Positions 1 to 7,137 of a stretch of DNA of 14,207 nt are shown piece by piece. The position numbers were made by a program, and so were the translations under genes. This stretch comes from Allobrachymonas sp. (GTDB lineage: Bacteria > Pseudomonadota > Gammaproteobacteria > Burkholderiales > Burkholderiaceae_C). Numbering within the stretch: the stretch's first letter is position 1; each line of letters begins with the position of its first letter. Under the pieces are notes generated by a model. It had not been told where the DNA came from. It saw only the letters and a list, made by a program, of their open reading frames with translations, and searched no databases. The stretch is taken from NCBI GenBank assembly GCA_017996515.1, contig JAGOGU010000023.1, positions 1-14,207 of the forward strand. Direction: 5' to 3'.

Positions 1-332
1 ATCATGCACTTGGCAATCAAATCCAGCGCCTGCTGGCTGCCGGTGGTTACGATGAGTTGCTGCGCCTGAACGGGCGAGCCTTTGGCGGTACAGAATGCGG
101 CGATTTGCTCTTTGAGCGGGCCAAAGCCTTCGGTTGCGCCGTATTGCAAGGCTTCGTTCGGCCATTGTTCAAGCGCGGTATGCGTGGCCGCTTGAAAGCC
201 TTCCACATCAAACAAGGCCGGATCAGGAAAGCCCCCGGCAAAGCTGATGATGCCGGGCTTGCCCAGCAGTTTGAACAGTTCGCGGATGGCGGAAGTTTCG
301 ACGTTTTGCAGTCTTTGGGCAAAGGGCAGCAT
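1..332 (-). CDS. PLP-dependent aminotransferase, class I/II fold (3' part missing)
   Basis: N-terminal 110 residues of a fold-type I pyridoxal-phosphate aminotransferase; the rest lies left of the window. Visible motifs are SFAGGFPDPALFD (about residues 30-42), LQYGATEGFGPLKEQIA (62-78) and VTTGSQQALDLI (95-106). The first two match the substrate-pocket and small-domain region of MocR/LysN/kynurenine-aminotransferase-like enzymes; the last is the helix that contacts the PLP phosphate. The PLP lysine would be further on and cannot be checked. I chose the ATG at 332 because the family signature begins directly after it (MLPFAQRLQNVETSAIREL) and the frame is closed by a stop not far upstream. 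The Shine-Dalgarno is weak. It is transcribed divergently from the LemA-family gene. The substrate is unknown; no DNA-binding domain is visible, so this is a stand-alone enzyme and not a GntR fusion, at least at its N-terminus. Confidence 0.9.
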   Translation of the reverse strand, partial: MLPFAQRLQNVETSAIRELFKLLGKPGIISFAGGFPDPALFDVEGFQAATHTALEQWPNEALQYGATEGFGPLKEQIAAFCTAKGSPVQAQQLIVTTGSQQALDLIAKCM

Positions 333-509
333 GGGCAGGGGATCTTTCTGGTGGGGGAAGCAAGAGCGGCAGGAAAAAGTCGCTAGTTATCGCGCGGGCT
401 ATCACTGGCGCTTGGCAAGAAGTGCATGGGCAAACAGGGCCAGTACGCATATCGCAAATCGACGCATGCATTGTACGGAAACAGGCATCTGGTGCACTGT
501 ATGCATTCG

Positions 510-524
510 ACCACATGGTGTGGT
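510..524. repeat. Short inverted repeat upstream of the LemA-family gene
   Basis: ACCACA-tgg-TGTGGT is a perfect six-base inverted repeat with a three-base centre. It lies about 60 bases upstream of the TATAAT box in the 297-base divergent gap between the aminotransferase and the LemA-family gene. It could be an operator for either gene, but a dyad of this size can occur by chance. Apart from this dyad, two ATGCAT palindromes (466-471 and 501-506) and the -10 box, I see nothing in the gap. Confidence 0.25.
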
Positions 525-584
525 TACGCCGGCGAAAAATGCGCGTCAATAACGCCTTGCCATGCAGGGGTGGACACACCAATT

Positions 585-590
585 TATAAT
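585..590 (+). promoter_or_regulatory. Probable -10 box for the LemA-family gene
   Basis: A consensus TATAAT lies 40 bases before the start codon in the divergent gap. No good -35 hexamer is found at 16-18 bases; the nearest TTGCCA (557-562) is 22 bases away, which is too far. A small dyad, GGTG-gaca-CACC (569-580), sits just upstream of the box. The promoter may therefore need an activator or be weak. Confidence 0.45.
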
Positions 591-629
591 TCATTTGGCT
601 TGTTTTAAACGTAACCATCAAGGAGAGGC

Positions 630-1223
630 ATGACTACGACGACTTGGATTGTGCTGGCCATTGGCCTGGTATCGGTAGTAGGTTTGGTGCGCATTTACAA
701 CCGCTTGGTTGAGTTGCGTAACCGGATTGCGAATGCTTTTGGTCAAATTGATGTGCAGCTGAAACGCAGGCACGATCTGGTGCCCAATCTGGTAGAGGTT
801 GCCCGCCGCTACATGGAACACGAAGCGCAAACCTTGCAGGCGGTCATCGCCGCGCGCAATCAGGCAAACGATGCGGCTTCTGCTGCGCGCCAGCATCCTG
901 AAAATGCCCAAACCATTGGCGCCTTGGCGTTGGCTGAGCAAGGGTTGATGGGCAGCCTGGGGCGGCTGCTGGTTGTGGCAGAAGCCTATCCTGACTTGAA
1001 AGCCGATGCACGCATGCGCGAATTGAGCGAAGAGCTCTCCAGCACCGAAAACCGCGTCAGCTTTGCGCGCCAAGCGTATAACGATGCCGTGTTGGAATTC
1101 AATAACGCCGTGGGAGTTTTTCCTGCACTGATTGTGGCGCGGCTTTTCAACTTTCAACCGGGTGCCATGCTGCAAGCTACCGCTGGTGAAGAAGAGCGCA
1201 ATGCGCCGCGCGTGGCGTTTTGA
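630..1223 (+). CDS. LemA family membrane-anchored protein
   Basis: 197 residues, the usual length for the LemA family. A hydrophobic N-terminal segment (about residues 5-20) is followed by the hallmark run YNRLVELRNRIANAFGQIDV (from about 23) and QLKRRHDLVPNLVEVARRYMEHE, then a long helical body and the C-terminal signature ENRVSFARQAYNDAVLEFNN. The fold is a helical bundle attached to the membrane with most of the protein probably outside the cytoplasm. The biochemical role of the family is not established. The start is firm: AAGGAGAGG lies 3 bases before the ATG. The M48 peptidase gene begins 45 bases downstream on the same strand; LemA proteins are often encoded next to HtpX-like or TPM-domain genes, so a joint role in membrane-protein turnover is a reasonable inference. 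Being named lemA does not imply the Listeria or Pseudomonas phenotype. Confidence 0.93.
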   Translation: MTTTTWIVLAIGLVSVVGLVRIYNRLVELRNRIANAFGQIDVQLKRRHDLVPNLVEVARRYMEHEAQTLQAVIAARNQANDAASAARQHPENAQTIGALALAEQGLMGSLGRLLVVAEAYPDLKADARMRELSEELSSTENRVSFARQAYNDAVLEFNNAVGVFPALIVARLFNFQPGAMLQATAGEEERNAPRVAF

Positions 1224-1268
1224 TGGGCCATTGATTAACCTAGCGTTTGGGTTTGAATGGCGTGACAC

Positions 1269-2303
1269 ATGCAGTTTTTTGACCATCAGGCCAATGCGCG
1301 CAGCCGTTCGCGCCAGTTGAAAATCGCCTTTGTATTGGCGGCTGCAGCGACCGTTCTGGGGCTATACGGAGCCATGCGTGCCGTATTGTGGGTGCTTGGC
1401 TGGCCCCCGCCTGCGCTGTTTACAGAAACCACCATCGGCCTGGGTTTGTTGATGGTTGTGGGGGGCTGGTGGATTGAAAGCAGCAATATGCGCTCGGGCG
1501 AAGAGCTGGCGCGCCGTTTGGGTGCGCGCGAAATACGACCCGATGTATCGTTTGCCGAGAAAAGACTGCTCAATATCGTGCAAGAAATGGCCGTGGCTGC
1601 GCACATGCCCCGCCCGCAGGTGATGTTGCAGCCCCGCGTCAAGGCCATTAATGCCTTTGCAACCGGTTGGAATCAGGCGGATTGGGTGATTGTGGTCACC
1701 GAAGGGGCGCTCGACTGGCTCACGCGCGAAGAATTGCAGGCCCTGCTTGCCCATGAAATGAGCCATCTGCACGAAGGCGACACGCGCATCAATATGCAGC
1801 TGGCAGGTATGGTGGCAGGGCTTGAAATGTTGCATAACTATGGCGATATGCTGCGCAATTTTGGCAAGGCAGACAAGGTTGAACAAACGCCTGCTGTGGC
1901 CGTGCTGGCGTGGGTGCCCGGCCAGGTCATCATGGCTGTAGGGTGGCTGGGCTGGATGGCCGGGCGCTTGTTGCAAGCGGCCGTTGCGCGCGAACGCGAA
2001 TGGTTGGCCGATGCACGTGCCGTGCAGTGGACACGCAGCCGCGATGGCCTGGGTGGCGTGCTGCGCAAAGTGCTCGCGCAAAAGTTGGAAGGAACGGCAA
2101 ACACGCTGCACGGTTGGCAGGGCGTTTTTTCGCACATGATGCTGATCGACGAGCAGGCGCAAGCGCGTTGGCTCGACAGCCACCCGCCGCTGGAAGCGCG
2201 TATTGCACGCATCTATGGTCGCGATATGCCGCCGTTGAAGTTGCAGCTGATGGATCCGCGCACAGGCCAGCAGCGCGCGGAAGAAATGGCATTGCCATTT
2301 TGA
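1269..2303 (+). CDS. M48 family membrane zinc metallopeptidase (HtpX-like)
   Basis: 344 residues. Two transmembrane segments near the N-terminus (about 18-43 and 55-69) precede the zinc site HEMSH (162-166), with His162, His166 and catalytic Glu163. The third ligand is probably the glutamate in REREWLADARA (241-251), and the typical DSHPPLEARIARI (303-315) follows. A third hydrophobic stretch lies at about 209-232. The layout is that of HtpX-like M48 proteases, which cut misfolded inner-membrane proteins. It probably shares a transcript with the LemA gene (45-base gap). No clear Shine-Dalgarno precedes the ATG, so translation may depend on re-initiation. No in-frame alternative start looks better. 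The substrate is unknown; true HtpX is shorter (about 290 residues) and has no upstream LemA partner, so I do not use that gene symbol. Confidence 0.92.
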   Translation: MQFFDHQANARSRSRQLKIAFVLAAAATVLGLYGAMRAVLWVLGWPPPALFTETTIGLGLLMVVGGWWIESSNMRSGEELARRLGAREIRPDVSFAEKRLLNIVQEMAVAAHMPRPQVMLQPRVKAINAFATGWNQADWVIVVTEGALDWLTREELQALLAHEMSHLHEGDTRINMQLAGMVAGLEMLHNYGDMLRNFGKADKVEQTPAVAVLAWVPGQVIMAVGWLGWMAGRLLQAAVAREREWLADARAVQWTRSRDGLGGVLRKVLAQKLEGTANTLHGWQGVFSHMMLIDEQAQARWLDSHPPLEARIARIYGRDMPPLKLQLMDPRTGQQRAEEMALPF

Positions 2304-2304
2304 T

Positions 2305-2440
2305 GCATGGGTTAGTTTGCATGTTGCGCGGGCCGCGTATGGTGAACCTCGTTGCAGGTATGGGGCGTAATGCAGCAGGATGCATGCCGGTGGCGGCAAT
2401 GTGGCAATTGCTGTAAGCATGGATTATTTTTGCATGGGCA
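2305..2440. repeat. Cluster of TGCATG-type words after the M48 gene
   Basis: GCATG occurs five times between 2306 and 2436. TGCATGGG appears at 2305-2312, and the ten-base word TGCATGGGCA at 2431-2440 is repeated at 423-432 in the gap before the LemA-family gene. Noncoding sequence between the M48 and PsiE-family genes is otherwise featureless up to the hairpin at 2468. This could be a binding-site family or simply a common word in this genome. Confidence 0.25.
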
Positions 2441-2467
2441 GATGTTGTTTTCCAATCCACATGCTGT

Positions 2468-2489
2468 GCATCGGCTTTGCGATGCTTTT
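2468..2489 (+). terminator. Candidate intrinsic terminator after the lemA-like/M48 pair
   Basis: GCATCG pairs with CGATGC (6 bp, six-base loop), followed at once by TTTT (2486-2489). It lies about 165 bases after the M48 stop codon and before the PsiE-family gene, so it would separate the two transcripts. The stem is short and the T-run only four long, so efficiency is uncertain. Confidence 0.4.
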
Positions 2490-2569
2490 ACACTACGCAC
2501 TAATCGGTCTTACCTGTGAGGTCAGGCTGTAGAGACGATGCCATTGAAGCGTTCATACAGGAACTTGCC

Positions 2570-3022
2570 ATGTTGCTCAGTATTCTCAAAAAATTTGAAA
2601 AATCCCTGATTCAGCTGTTGATGGGACTGATGGCCATTGTGTTGGTGCTGGGCACGTTGGATCTGGGCTGGTTCGTGATTCAGAACATCATCACGCCGCC
2701 TTATGTGCTGTTTGATGTCAATTTGCTGCTGGATGTGTTTGGCATGTTCATGCTGGTGTTGATCGGTATCGAACTGCTCGAGACCATCATGAAAACCTAT
2801 ATCACCCAAGGGCCGCCGCATTACGAAACGGTGCTGTCGGTGGCCATTATTGCGATTGCGCGCAAGGTGATTATTCTGGACGTGAAAAAGGTCGATAGTC
2901 TGAGCCTGATTGGCATTGCGGCCATCATTCTGGCGCTGACGGTGGGCTATTTCATGATGAAGCGCGCCCGCCTGGAAAAAGAAAAAGCCCTTACTGCGGA
3001 AAACGACAACAACGCGACATAG
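2570..3022 (+). CDS. PsiE family (phosphate-starvation-inducible E-like) membrane protein
   Basis: 150 residues with four predicted membrane helices (about 15-38, 53-72, 88-104, 112-130) and a charged C-terminal tail. The family motifs DVFGMFMLVLIGIELLETI (54-72) and VAIIAIARKVIILD (91-104), with a hydrophobic last helix after LSLIGIAA, match the PsiE family. E. coli PsiE is under PhoB and cAMP-CRP control, but the molecular role of the family is unknown. I take the ATG at 2570 because CAGGAA stands 6 bases upstream; a GTG at 2516 would add 18 residues of unlikely sequence. No PhoB box is obvious in the upstream gap, so phosphate control should not be assumed. It is downstream of the LemA/M48 pair, probably as its own unit. 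Confidence 0.88.
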   Translation: MLLSILKKFEKSLIQLLMGLMAIVLVLGTLDLGWFVIQNIITPPYVLFDVNLLLDVFGMFMLVLIGIELLETIMKTYITQGPPHYETVLSVAIIAIARKVIILDVKKVDSLSLIGIAAIILALTVGYFMMKRARLEKEKALTAENDNNAT

Positions 3023-3154
3023 TTGCAGCAAAAGAGCATTGAAAACGCGAACAGGTGCTGGGGGCTATGGGGGCAGGGATGCAGGCGCATATGCCATGCT
3101 TACGTGCCTATGTGCCTGTCATTTCGCAGATAGACAGATGTACGAGGGAAGGTG

Positions 3155-3174
3155 CAGCCGCCGGTCAGCGGCTG
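3155..3174 (-). terminator. Stem-loop downstream of grxD
   Basis: A perfect 7-bp stem, CAGCCGC/GCGGCTG, with a six-base loop starts 7 bases after the grxD stop. No T-run follows on the minus strand, so it may be an RNA 3'-end-stabilising hairpin or a Rho-assisted stop and not a classical intrinsic terminator. Nothing else is seen in the gap 3023-3181 between the convergent psiE-like gene and grxD. Confidence 0.35.
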
Positions 3175-3181
3175 GTGCGCA

Positions 3182-3517
3182 TTACTCGGCTTGAGTGGCA
3201 GAGGCCACGAGTTGCTGCAATTCGCCCTGATCGAACATTTCTTGCATGATGTCCGAGCCGCCGATGAATTCGCCGCGGATATACAGCTGTGGGATGGTGG
3301 GCCAGTTGCTGTATGTTTTGATGCCTTGGCGCACGGCTTCGTCTTCTAGCACGTTGATGGTGTACACCGAGCTAGGGGCGGCCCCAGCGTTTTTGAGCAG
3401 TTGCACCGCGCGCCCCGAAAAGCCGCACATCGGGAAGGTGGCATTGCCTTTCATGAACAGAACGATGGGGTGGTTTTTGACCAGGGCGTCGATTTTTTGC
3501 TGGATGTCGTCAGTCAT
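3182..3517 (-). CDS. grxD: Monothiol glutaredoxin (Grx4 type)
   Basis: 111 residues, the normal length for GrxD. The active site is CGFS (31-34), in the context KGNATFPMCGFSGRAVQLL, with the cis-proline segment NWPTIPQLYI (71-80) and the glutathione-binding GGSD (86-89) near the end. CGFS glutaredoxins bind a bridging [2Fe-2S] cluster with glutathione, often with BolA, and deliver Fe-S clusters in the cytoplasm. I start at the ATG 3517 (MTDDIQQKIDALV), as in relatives; an upstream TTG at 3547 would add ten residues and has no better ribosome site. It follows prmC by 99 bases on the same strand; prmC-grxD adjacency is common in betaproteobacteria. A strong Shine-Dalgarno is lacking. Confidence 0.95.
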   Translation of the reverse strand: MTDDIQQKIDALVKNHPIVLFMKGNATFPMCGFSGRAVQLLKNAGAAPSSVYTINVLEDEAVRQGIKTYSNWPTIPQLYIRGEFIGGSDIMQEMFDQGELQQLVASATQAE

Positions 3518-3616
3518 AGTGTCGTAAGTACTTTCAAGTGCTTTCAAGAAAAGAGTTTGGCATTATCGCAAAGCCATGCCGGGGTGGGAGGTGGCGGGGT
3601 TTAATCTGTCGTCCAG

Positions 3617-4486
3617 TTAGGTGGATGGCCATTGGCCGCCGCTGCAACGCACGATACCGGCCAGGTCTTGACGCCCCTGCACATGCGTGAAGCCGCGAGC
3701 GAGCAACAATTGCTGCACGGCATCGGCCTGATCGTAGCCGTGTTCCAGCAGCAGCCAGCCATCGGGGCGTAGCCAATCAGGTGCTTGCGCGATGAGGGTG
3801 CGAATATCATCCAGCCCATCGGCGCCGCTGACGAGCGCCTGTAGCGGCTCGTGCCGCAATGCGGGCAGATACGGATCATTGCTGCGAATGTAGGGTGGGT
3901 TGCTGAGCAGCAAGTCGAACCGCAGATTGCTGTGGTGCTGGGTAAACGCATCAAACCAGCTGCCCTGCGCAAAATGCACGGGCAATTGCAGGTGTTGGGC
4001 ATTGTGTTGTGCCACTTCCAGGGCGGCTGCGCTGGCGTCGCTGGCCCAGACTTGGGCATGGGGCGCTTGCTGCGCCAGCGCACAGGCCAGGGCGCCACTG
4101 CCTGTGCCCAGGTCGGCAACCGTAGGGTGGCTACCCAAACCGGGCAGCAAAGCAAGCGCCCATTCCAGCAAGGTTTCGGTATCGGGGCGGGGGTCGAGTA
4201 CGCGGGCATCCACCGCCAGCCGCAGGCCGAAAAATTCGCGCCAGCCGCGCAGATAGGCCACAGGCTCCCCTTGCAGGCGACGCTGTACCAGTTGCTGCCA
4301 GCGATGCTGCGCGGCGCTGGAAAGTACCTCATCATCATGGGCCAAGAGCCAGCTGCGTCCAGCCTCGTTCTGTCCCAGGGCGTGCAGCAGCAAAAGCTGG
4401 GCATCCAGTGGCGCCAGGCCCTGCGCAATGCCTTGTTGCAGGGCTTGTGCCACGGTATGGGTGGGCGTGGATGAAGGTGTATTCAT
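3617..4486 (-). CDS. prmC: Peptide chain release factor N5-glutamine methyltransferase
   Basis: 289 residues. PrmC methylates the glutamine of the GGQ motif of release factors RF1 and RF2, using S-adenosylmethionine. Visible are the N-terminal helical domain, the linker DPRPDTETLLEWAL (98-111), the SAM loop VADLGTGSGALA (123-134), the catalytic LLSNPPYI (193-200; NPPY at 196-199) and the C-terminal GRQDLAGIVR (271-280). I use the ATG at 4486; a TTG at 4507 would add seven residues. Neither has a good Shine-Dalgarno. grxD follows downstream, as is usual, but the gene upstream is a CobD/CbiB-like membrane protein and not prfA, the usual neighbour. A terminator-like hairpin lies upstream (4559-4583), so prmC probably has its own promoter within 4487-4558, which I could not identify. 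Confidence 0.95.
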   Translation of the reverse strand: MNTPSSTPTHTVAQALQQGIAQGLAPLDAQLLLLHALGQNEAGRSWLLAHDDEVLSSAAQHRWQQLVQRRLQGEPVAYLRGWREFFGLRLAVDARVLDPRPDTETLLEWALALLPGLGSHPTVADLGTGSGALACALAQQAPHAQVWASDASAAALEVAQHNAQHLQLPVHFAQGSWFDAFTQHHSNLRFDLLLSNPPYIRSNDPYLPALRHEPLQALVSGADGLDDIRTLIAQAPDWLRPDGWLLLEHGYDQADAVQQLLLARGFTHVQGRQDLAGIVRCSGGQWPST

Positions 4487-4558
4487 GGGGGATAAAGAAG
4501 GCTGCAATTTTGTGCGTAATTGGTGTGTAGGGGGCTGCAGAATGGAAAAGGGCGAGTG

Positions 4559-4583
4559 AAAAAAGGCGCTTGCCGATCAGCGC
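4559..4583 (-). terminator. Intrinsic terminator of the CobD/CbiB-like gene
   Basis: On the minus strand, directly after the TAA stop, GCGCT pairs with AGCGC (5 bp, eight-base loop), followed by C and six Ts (4559-4564 as As on the plus strand). The short stem suggests partial termination before prmC. Confidence 0.5.
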
Positions 4584-5615
4584 TTAGCTGACCCAGTGCG
4601 TCACAGTGACCAAGGCAATCAGCAGGCCCCAGAGCAACACACTGCGCCATACCAGCCGTGCCAGCATGTGCAGGCGCAGCATGCCAGATGGTTGCTGGGC
4701 GTAGAGTGCAACGCCGTATGCCATGCCTGCATCCTCTGCCAGCGTGGGGTCTTGTGTGGTGTGGGCACCAGCCGTTTGTGTTGCAGTTTGTGCCGCTGTT
4801 GCGGCGGGCGTGCTGAAATCGCTTGGCACATCAATCGCGCCAGCCGCTACAGCCAGCAACAGCGCCTCGTTGTGAGGGCGCGAATCATCGGTTTGGGAAC
4901 TGGCAAGCTGGCGCCAGTTATCAATAGCCAACTCGAAGTTGCCCACAATGGCAAAGCAGGCGGCCGTTGTGCGGGTGGGCAGCCAGTTGATCCCGTTCCA
5001 GGCTGTTTGGGCGGCTTGCAATACAAATCCGGCCGATTCAATGCCTGTGCGTTGGCGCTGTTGTTGCCAATAGGCGCGTACAAAATCTGCGCACCAGTAC
5101 AGCACAGCGCCTGCCGGCCCCATACCCAGCATGGCAAACAAGATAAAGGTAGTTGCCAAGCCGAACATATGCCGGTGCACGTTCAGCACGGCATATTCAA
5201 GCACCTGCTGTGTGAAGGCATGGCGTGGCAAGGCGGCGTTGGATGAATGGTTTTTCCATTGCGCAAGAAGCTGGCGTGCACGCAACTCGTCGCCACGCTC
5301 CAGCGCCTCGCGAATGGCAGAGATGTAGTCGCCAAACTGGCGAAAGCTCAGCGTGGCATACAGTAACAGCGCATTCCAGGCCAGTGCCAAGGGCCAGCCC
5401 GCCCAAGCCAATAAACGGTATATGGCGTAAGAGAGCATGGCGGGCAGCACAACCGCTGCTGCCCAGGCGATCCAGCCGTGCATCGGGCGGCCAGCATCCA
5501 GATTGTTGAGTGCCCAGTCGGCCAGGCGCTGCTGTGCCCGCCATGCCGGATGGGCGGCGGGCAATGGGTGCAGTTGCTCCAGCAGCAGCGCGCACAGGAG
5601 AGAGAAAAAGGTCAT
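4584..5615 (-). CDS. CobD/CbiB family (AmpE-like) integral membrane protein
   Basis: 343 residues with hydrophobic segments at about 1-12, 47-70, 74-90, 151-178 and 322-338. The N-terminus MTFFSLLCALLLEQLHPL, the central YISAIREALERGDELRAR (97-114) and NGINWLPTR...AIVGNFELAIDNWR (207-235) resemble the CobD/CbiB family members found in Burkholderiales. CbiB makes adenosylcobinamide phosphate, but no other cobalamin gene is visible, so a cobalamin role is unproven; AmpE-like membrane proteins of unknown function share this fold. An Ala/Thr-rich low-complexity stretch (about 266-287) interrupts the C-terminal third and is probably a variable loop. The ATG at 5615 has no strong Shine-Dalgarno. 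It follows nudL by 88 bases on the same strand, and the pair is likely co-transcribed. Confidence 0.8.
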   Translation of the reverse strand: MTFFSLLCALLLEQLHPLPAAHPAWRAQQRLADWALNNLDAGRPMHGWIAWAAAVVLPAMLSYAIYRLLAWAGWPLALAWNALLLYATLSFRQFGDYISAIREALERGDELRARQLLAQWKNHSSNAALPRHAFTQQVLEYAVLNVHRHMFGLATTFILFAMLGMGPAGAVLYWCADFVRAYWQQQRQRTGIESAGFVLQAAQTAWNGINWLPTRTTAACFAIVGNFELAIDNWRQLASSQTDDSRPHNEALLLAVAAGAIDVPSDFSTPAATAAQTATQTAGAHTTQDPTLAEDAGMAYGVALYAQQPSGMLRLHMLARLVWRSVLLWGLLIALVTVTHWVS

Positions 5616-5703
5616 ACGCCCAGCAAAGAAAGTAAAACGACTGCAAACGACAAGAGGTCAAAGCATAGGGCAATCTTCTCATGAAGCGGCAGCCATCTGC
5701 CCC

Positions 5704-6420
5704 TTATGCAGAAAGAAACTGGTACAGGTCGCGCAAGATGCCGGCAGTAACGCCCCAGATGAAACGCTCTTGCCCGTTGCTGGTATCCGTGTAGGGCATG
5801 GAAAACCATTCGCGGCGCTGGTCGAGCGTGGGTTGCCAAACATGCTTGCGGTGGTTGGCCGGGTTCATTAAAAAGTCCAGCGGCACGCGAAAAACTTCTG
5901 CTACCTCCAGCGGATTGGGCGCCAGTCTGGCTGCGGGGTGCAGCCAAGCCACAACCGGCGTGACACGGTAGCCGGTGCCTGTTTCGTAAGGCAGCAGCGT
6001 ACCCAGCACGTGCGCGTGCTCAGGAGCCAGATAGATTTCTTCGTGCGCCTCGCGCAAGGCGGCGGCGCTGGCGTTGGCATCGCTGGCATCGATTTTGCCG
6101 CCAGGAAAGGCGATTTGCCCCGGATGGGCGTTCAGGTGCTGCCCGCGCTGCGTTAACACCACCTGCGGCGGTTGTGCGGGTGAGGATGCAGGCTGTAGTC
6201 CGATCAGCACGGCGGCATCACGCATGGCGGGCGGCGCAAATACCTCGTTGCGTGGTTCGGCCCGCCAGGCCAATGCCGAGGCAAAGCGGTGTTGCAACGC
6301 ATCCAGCTGCATGCGTTCGGGCGCCACGGCAGGCTGTTGCTGCAACATGCGGGTGGCCTCTTGCCAAACAGGCAGGCTGCGCGGGTCGAAGGGTAAAACG
6401 GTGTGCGATGAAGTGGCCAT
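5704..6420 (-). CDS. Nudix hydrolase, CoA pyrophosphatase (NudL type)
   Basis: 238 residues. The NudL/UPF0035 signature VVLTQRGQHLNAHPGQIAFPGG (87-108) precedes the Nudix helix KIDASDANASAAALREAHEE (109-128), with metal-binding REAHEE at 123-128. The aspartate where the general Nudix box has its first glutamate is normal for this subfamily. Members cleave coenzyme A to 4'-phosphopantetheine and 3',5'-ADP and need Mg or Mn. I take the ATG at 6420 (MATSSHTVLPFDPRSLP), with a weak GGA 11-13 bases upstream; upstream starts at 6450 (ATG) or 6453 (TTG) cannot be excluded. The downstream partner is the CobD/CbiB-like gene. The 336-base gap upstream holds a candidate promoter and the rplS terminator and no other gene I can support. 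Confidence 0.9.
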   Translation of the reverse strand: MATSSHTVLPFDPRSLPVWQEATRMLQQQPAVAPERMQLDALQHRFASALAWRAEPRNEVFAPPAMRDAAVLIGLQPASSPAQPPQVVLTQRGQHLNAHPGQIAFPGGKIDASDANASAAALREAHEEIYLAPEHAHVLGTLLPYETGTGYRVTPVVAWLHPAARLAPNPLEVAEVFRVPLDFLMNPANHRKHVWQPTLDQRREWFSMPYTDTSNGQERFIWGVTAGILRDLYQFLSA

Positions 6421-6544
6421 GGTGCAATATCCATATTCTGCAGGAGGCATCAATGGATTTCAGCAGATGATGACTGATCAGGTGCCCATCTGCCGAACGC
6501 GGCAAGGACGGGCGCACGAAGGATCAAGCAAGCGTGCCGACTGT

Positions 6545-6573
6545 ATTTTGTGCAGAAGCGGCTGGCATGGCAA
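6545..6573 (-). promoter_or_regulatory. Candidate sigma-70 promoter for nudL
   Basis: Read on the minus strand: TTGCCA (5 of 6 to consensus), a 17-base spacer, then CAAAAT (4 of 6). It stands about 125 bases upstream of the nudL start and downstream of the rplS terminator, the right place for an independent promoter. This is motif matching only. Confidence 0.3.
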
Positions 6574-6673
6574 GCGGCGGCTATCGATGGGCGGTTCAAT
6601 CTGGTGAATGGGGTGAGCCTGAAGAATCTGGCAAGCCTGACAGGTGCGTCATCATGGCAGCGTGTGCCCCATG

Positions 6674-6707
6674 AAAAAACCGCTTCAGCCCGGGGCATGA
6701 AGCGGTT
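6674..6707 (-). terminator. Strong intrinsic terminator of rplS
   Basis: Perfect 10-bp stem AACCGCTTCA/TGAAGCGGTT with a ten-base loop, read on the minus strand into TTTTTT (As at 6674-6679, the last two of which are also in the stem). It begins 49 bases after the rplS stop. It should end the rplS transcript cleanly, making nudL independent. Confidence 0.9.
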
Positions 6708-6756
6708 GAGTCCCTGAAGGGATGGTAACCGAGGCAAAGAATGCCTCGTTGCCGGA

Positions 6757-7137
6757 TTATTGTTCTGCGGTCTCTTTTTTGCGGAAACTGAGCTTCTCTT
6801 TGATACGAGCGCTCTTGCCGCTGCGACCACGCAGATAGTACAACTTGGCGCGACGCACATCACCGCGACGTTTCACTTCGATACCGGCAATCAGCGGGCT
6901 ATAGGTTTGGAAAGTACGCTCCACGCCTTCGCCGCTGGAGATTTTGCGTACGGTAAAGGCGCTGTTGATGCCGCGGTTACGCTTGGCGATAACCACGCCT
7001 TCGTAAGCCTGCACCCGTTTGCGGTTGCCTTCCACCACGTTCACGCTGACGATCACGGTGTCGCCAGGGGAGAAGTCGGGGATGTTTTTACCCAGACGCG
7101 CAATCTCTTCTTGTTCCAGTGTTTGGATCAGGTTCAT
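6757..7137 (-). CDS. rplS: 50S ribosomal protein L19
   Basis: 126 residues, typical for betaproteobacterial L19, which sits at the subunit interface near bridge B8. The whole family pattern is present: [20 protein letters not shown] at the start, [20 protein letters not shown] (22-41), [20 protein letters not shown] (44-63) and [20 protein letters not shown] (89-108). Shine-Dalgarno AGGA lies nine bases before the ATG. The gene is normally last in the rpsP-rimM-trmD-rplS operon; here the gene upstream is hemH, separated by 312 bases holding a TATAAT box and a folded leader, and a strong terminator follows. It therefore looks like a single-gene transcription unit. Confidence 0.98.
   Translation of the reverse strand: MNLIQTLEQEEIARLGKNIPDFSPGDTVIVSVNVVEGNRKRVQAYEGVVIAKRNRGINSAFTVRKISSGEGVERTFQTYSPLIAGIEVKRRGDVRRAKLYYLRGRSGKSARIKEKLSFRKKETAEQ

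Noticed and set aside
557..590. TTGCCA/TATAAT as a full promoter for the LemA-family gene
   Set aside because: Spacing is 22 bases, too long for sigma-70; only the -10 box is kept.
1362..2420. 352-residue minus-strand frame opposite the first M48 gene
   Set aside because: Lies opposite a gene with clear HEMSH and other family motifs; His/Gln-rich shadow translation.
3055..3249. 64-residue plus-strand frame between the psiE-like gene and grxD
   Set aside because: Runs into antisense grxD, contains the 3155-3174 hairpin and has no recognisable protein features.
6453..6470. AGGAGG followed by ATG and five codons on the plus strand
   Set aside because: A good ribosome site by chance, but the frame stops after five codons and lies antisense to the nudL leader.
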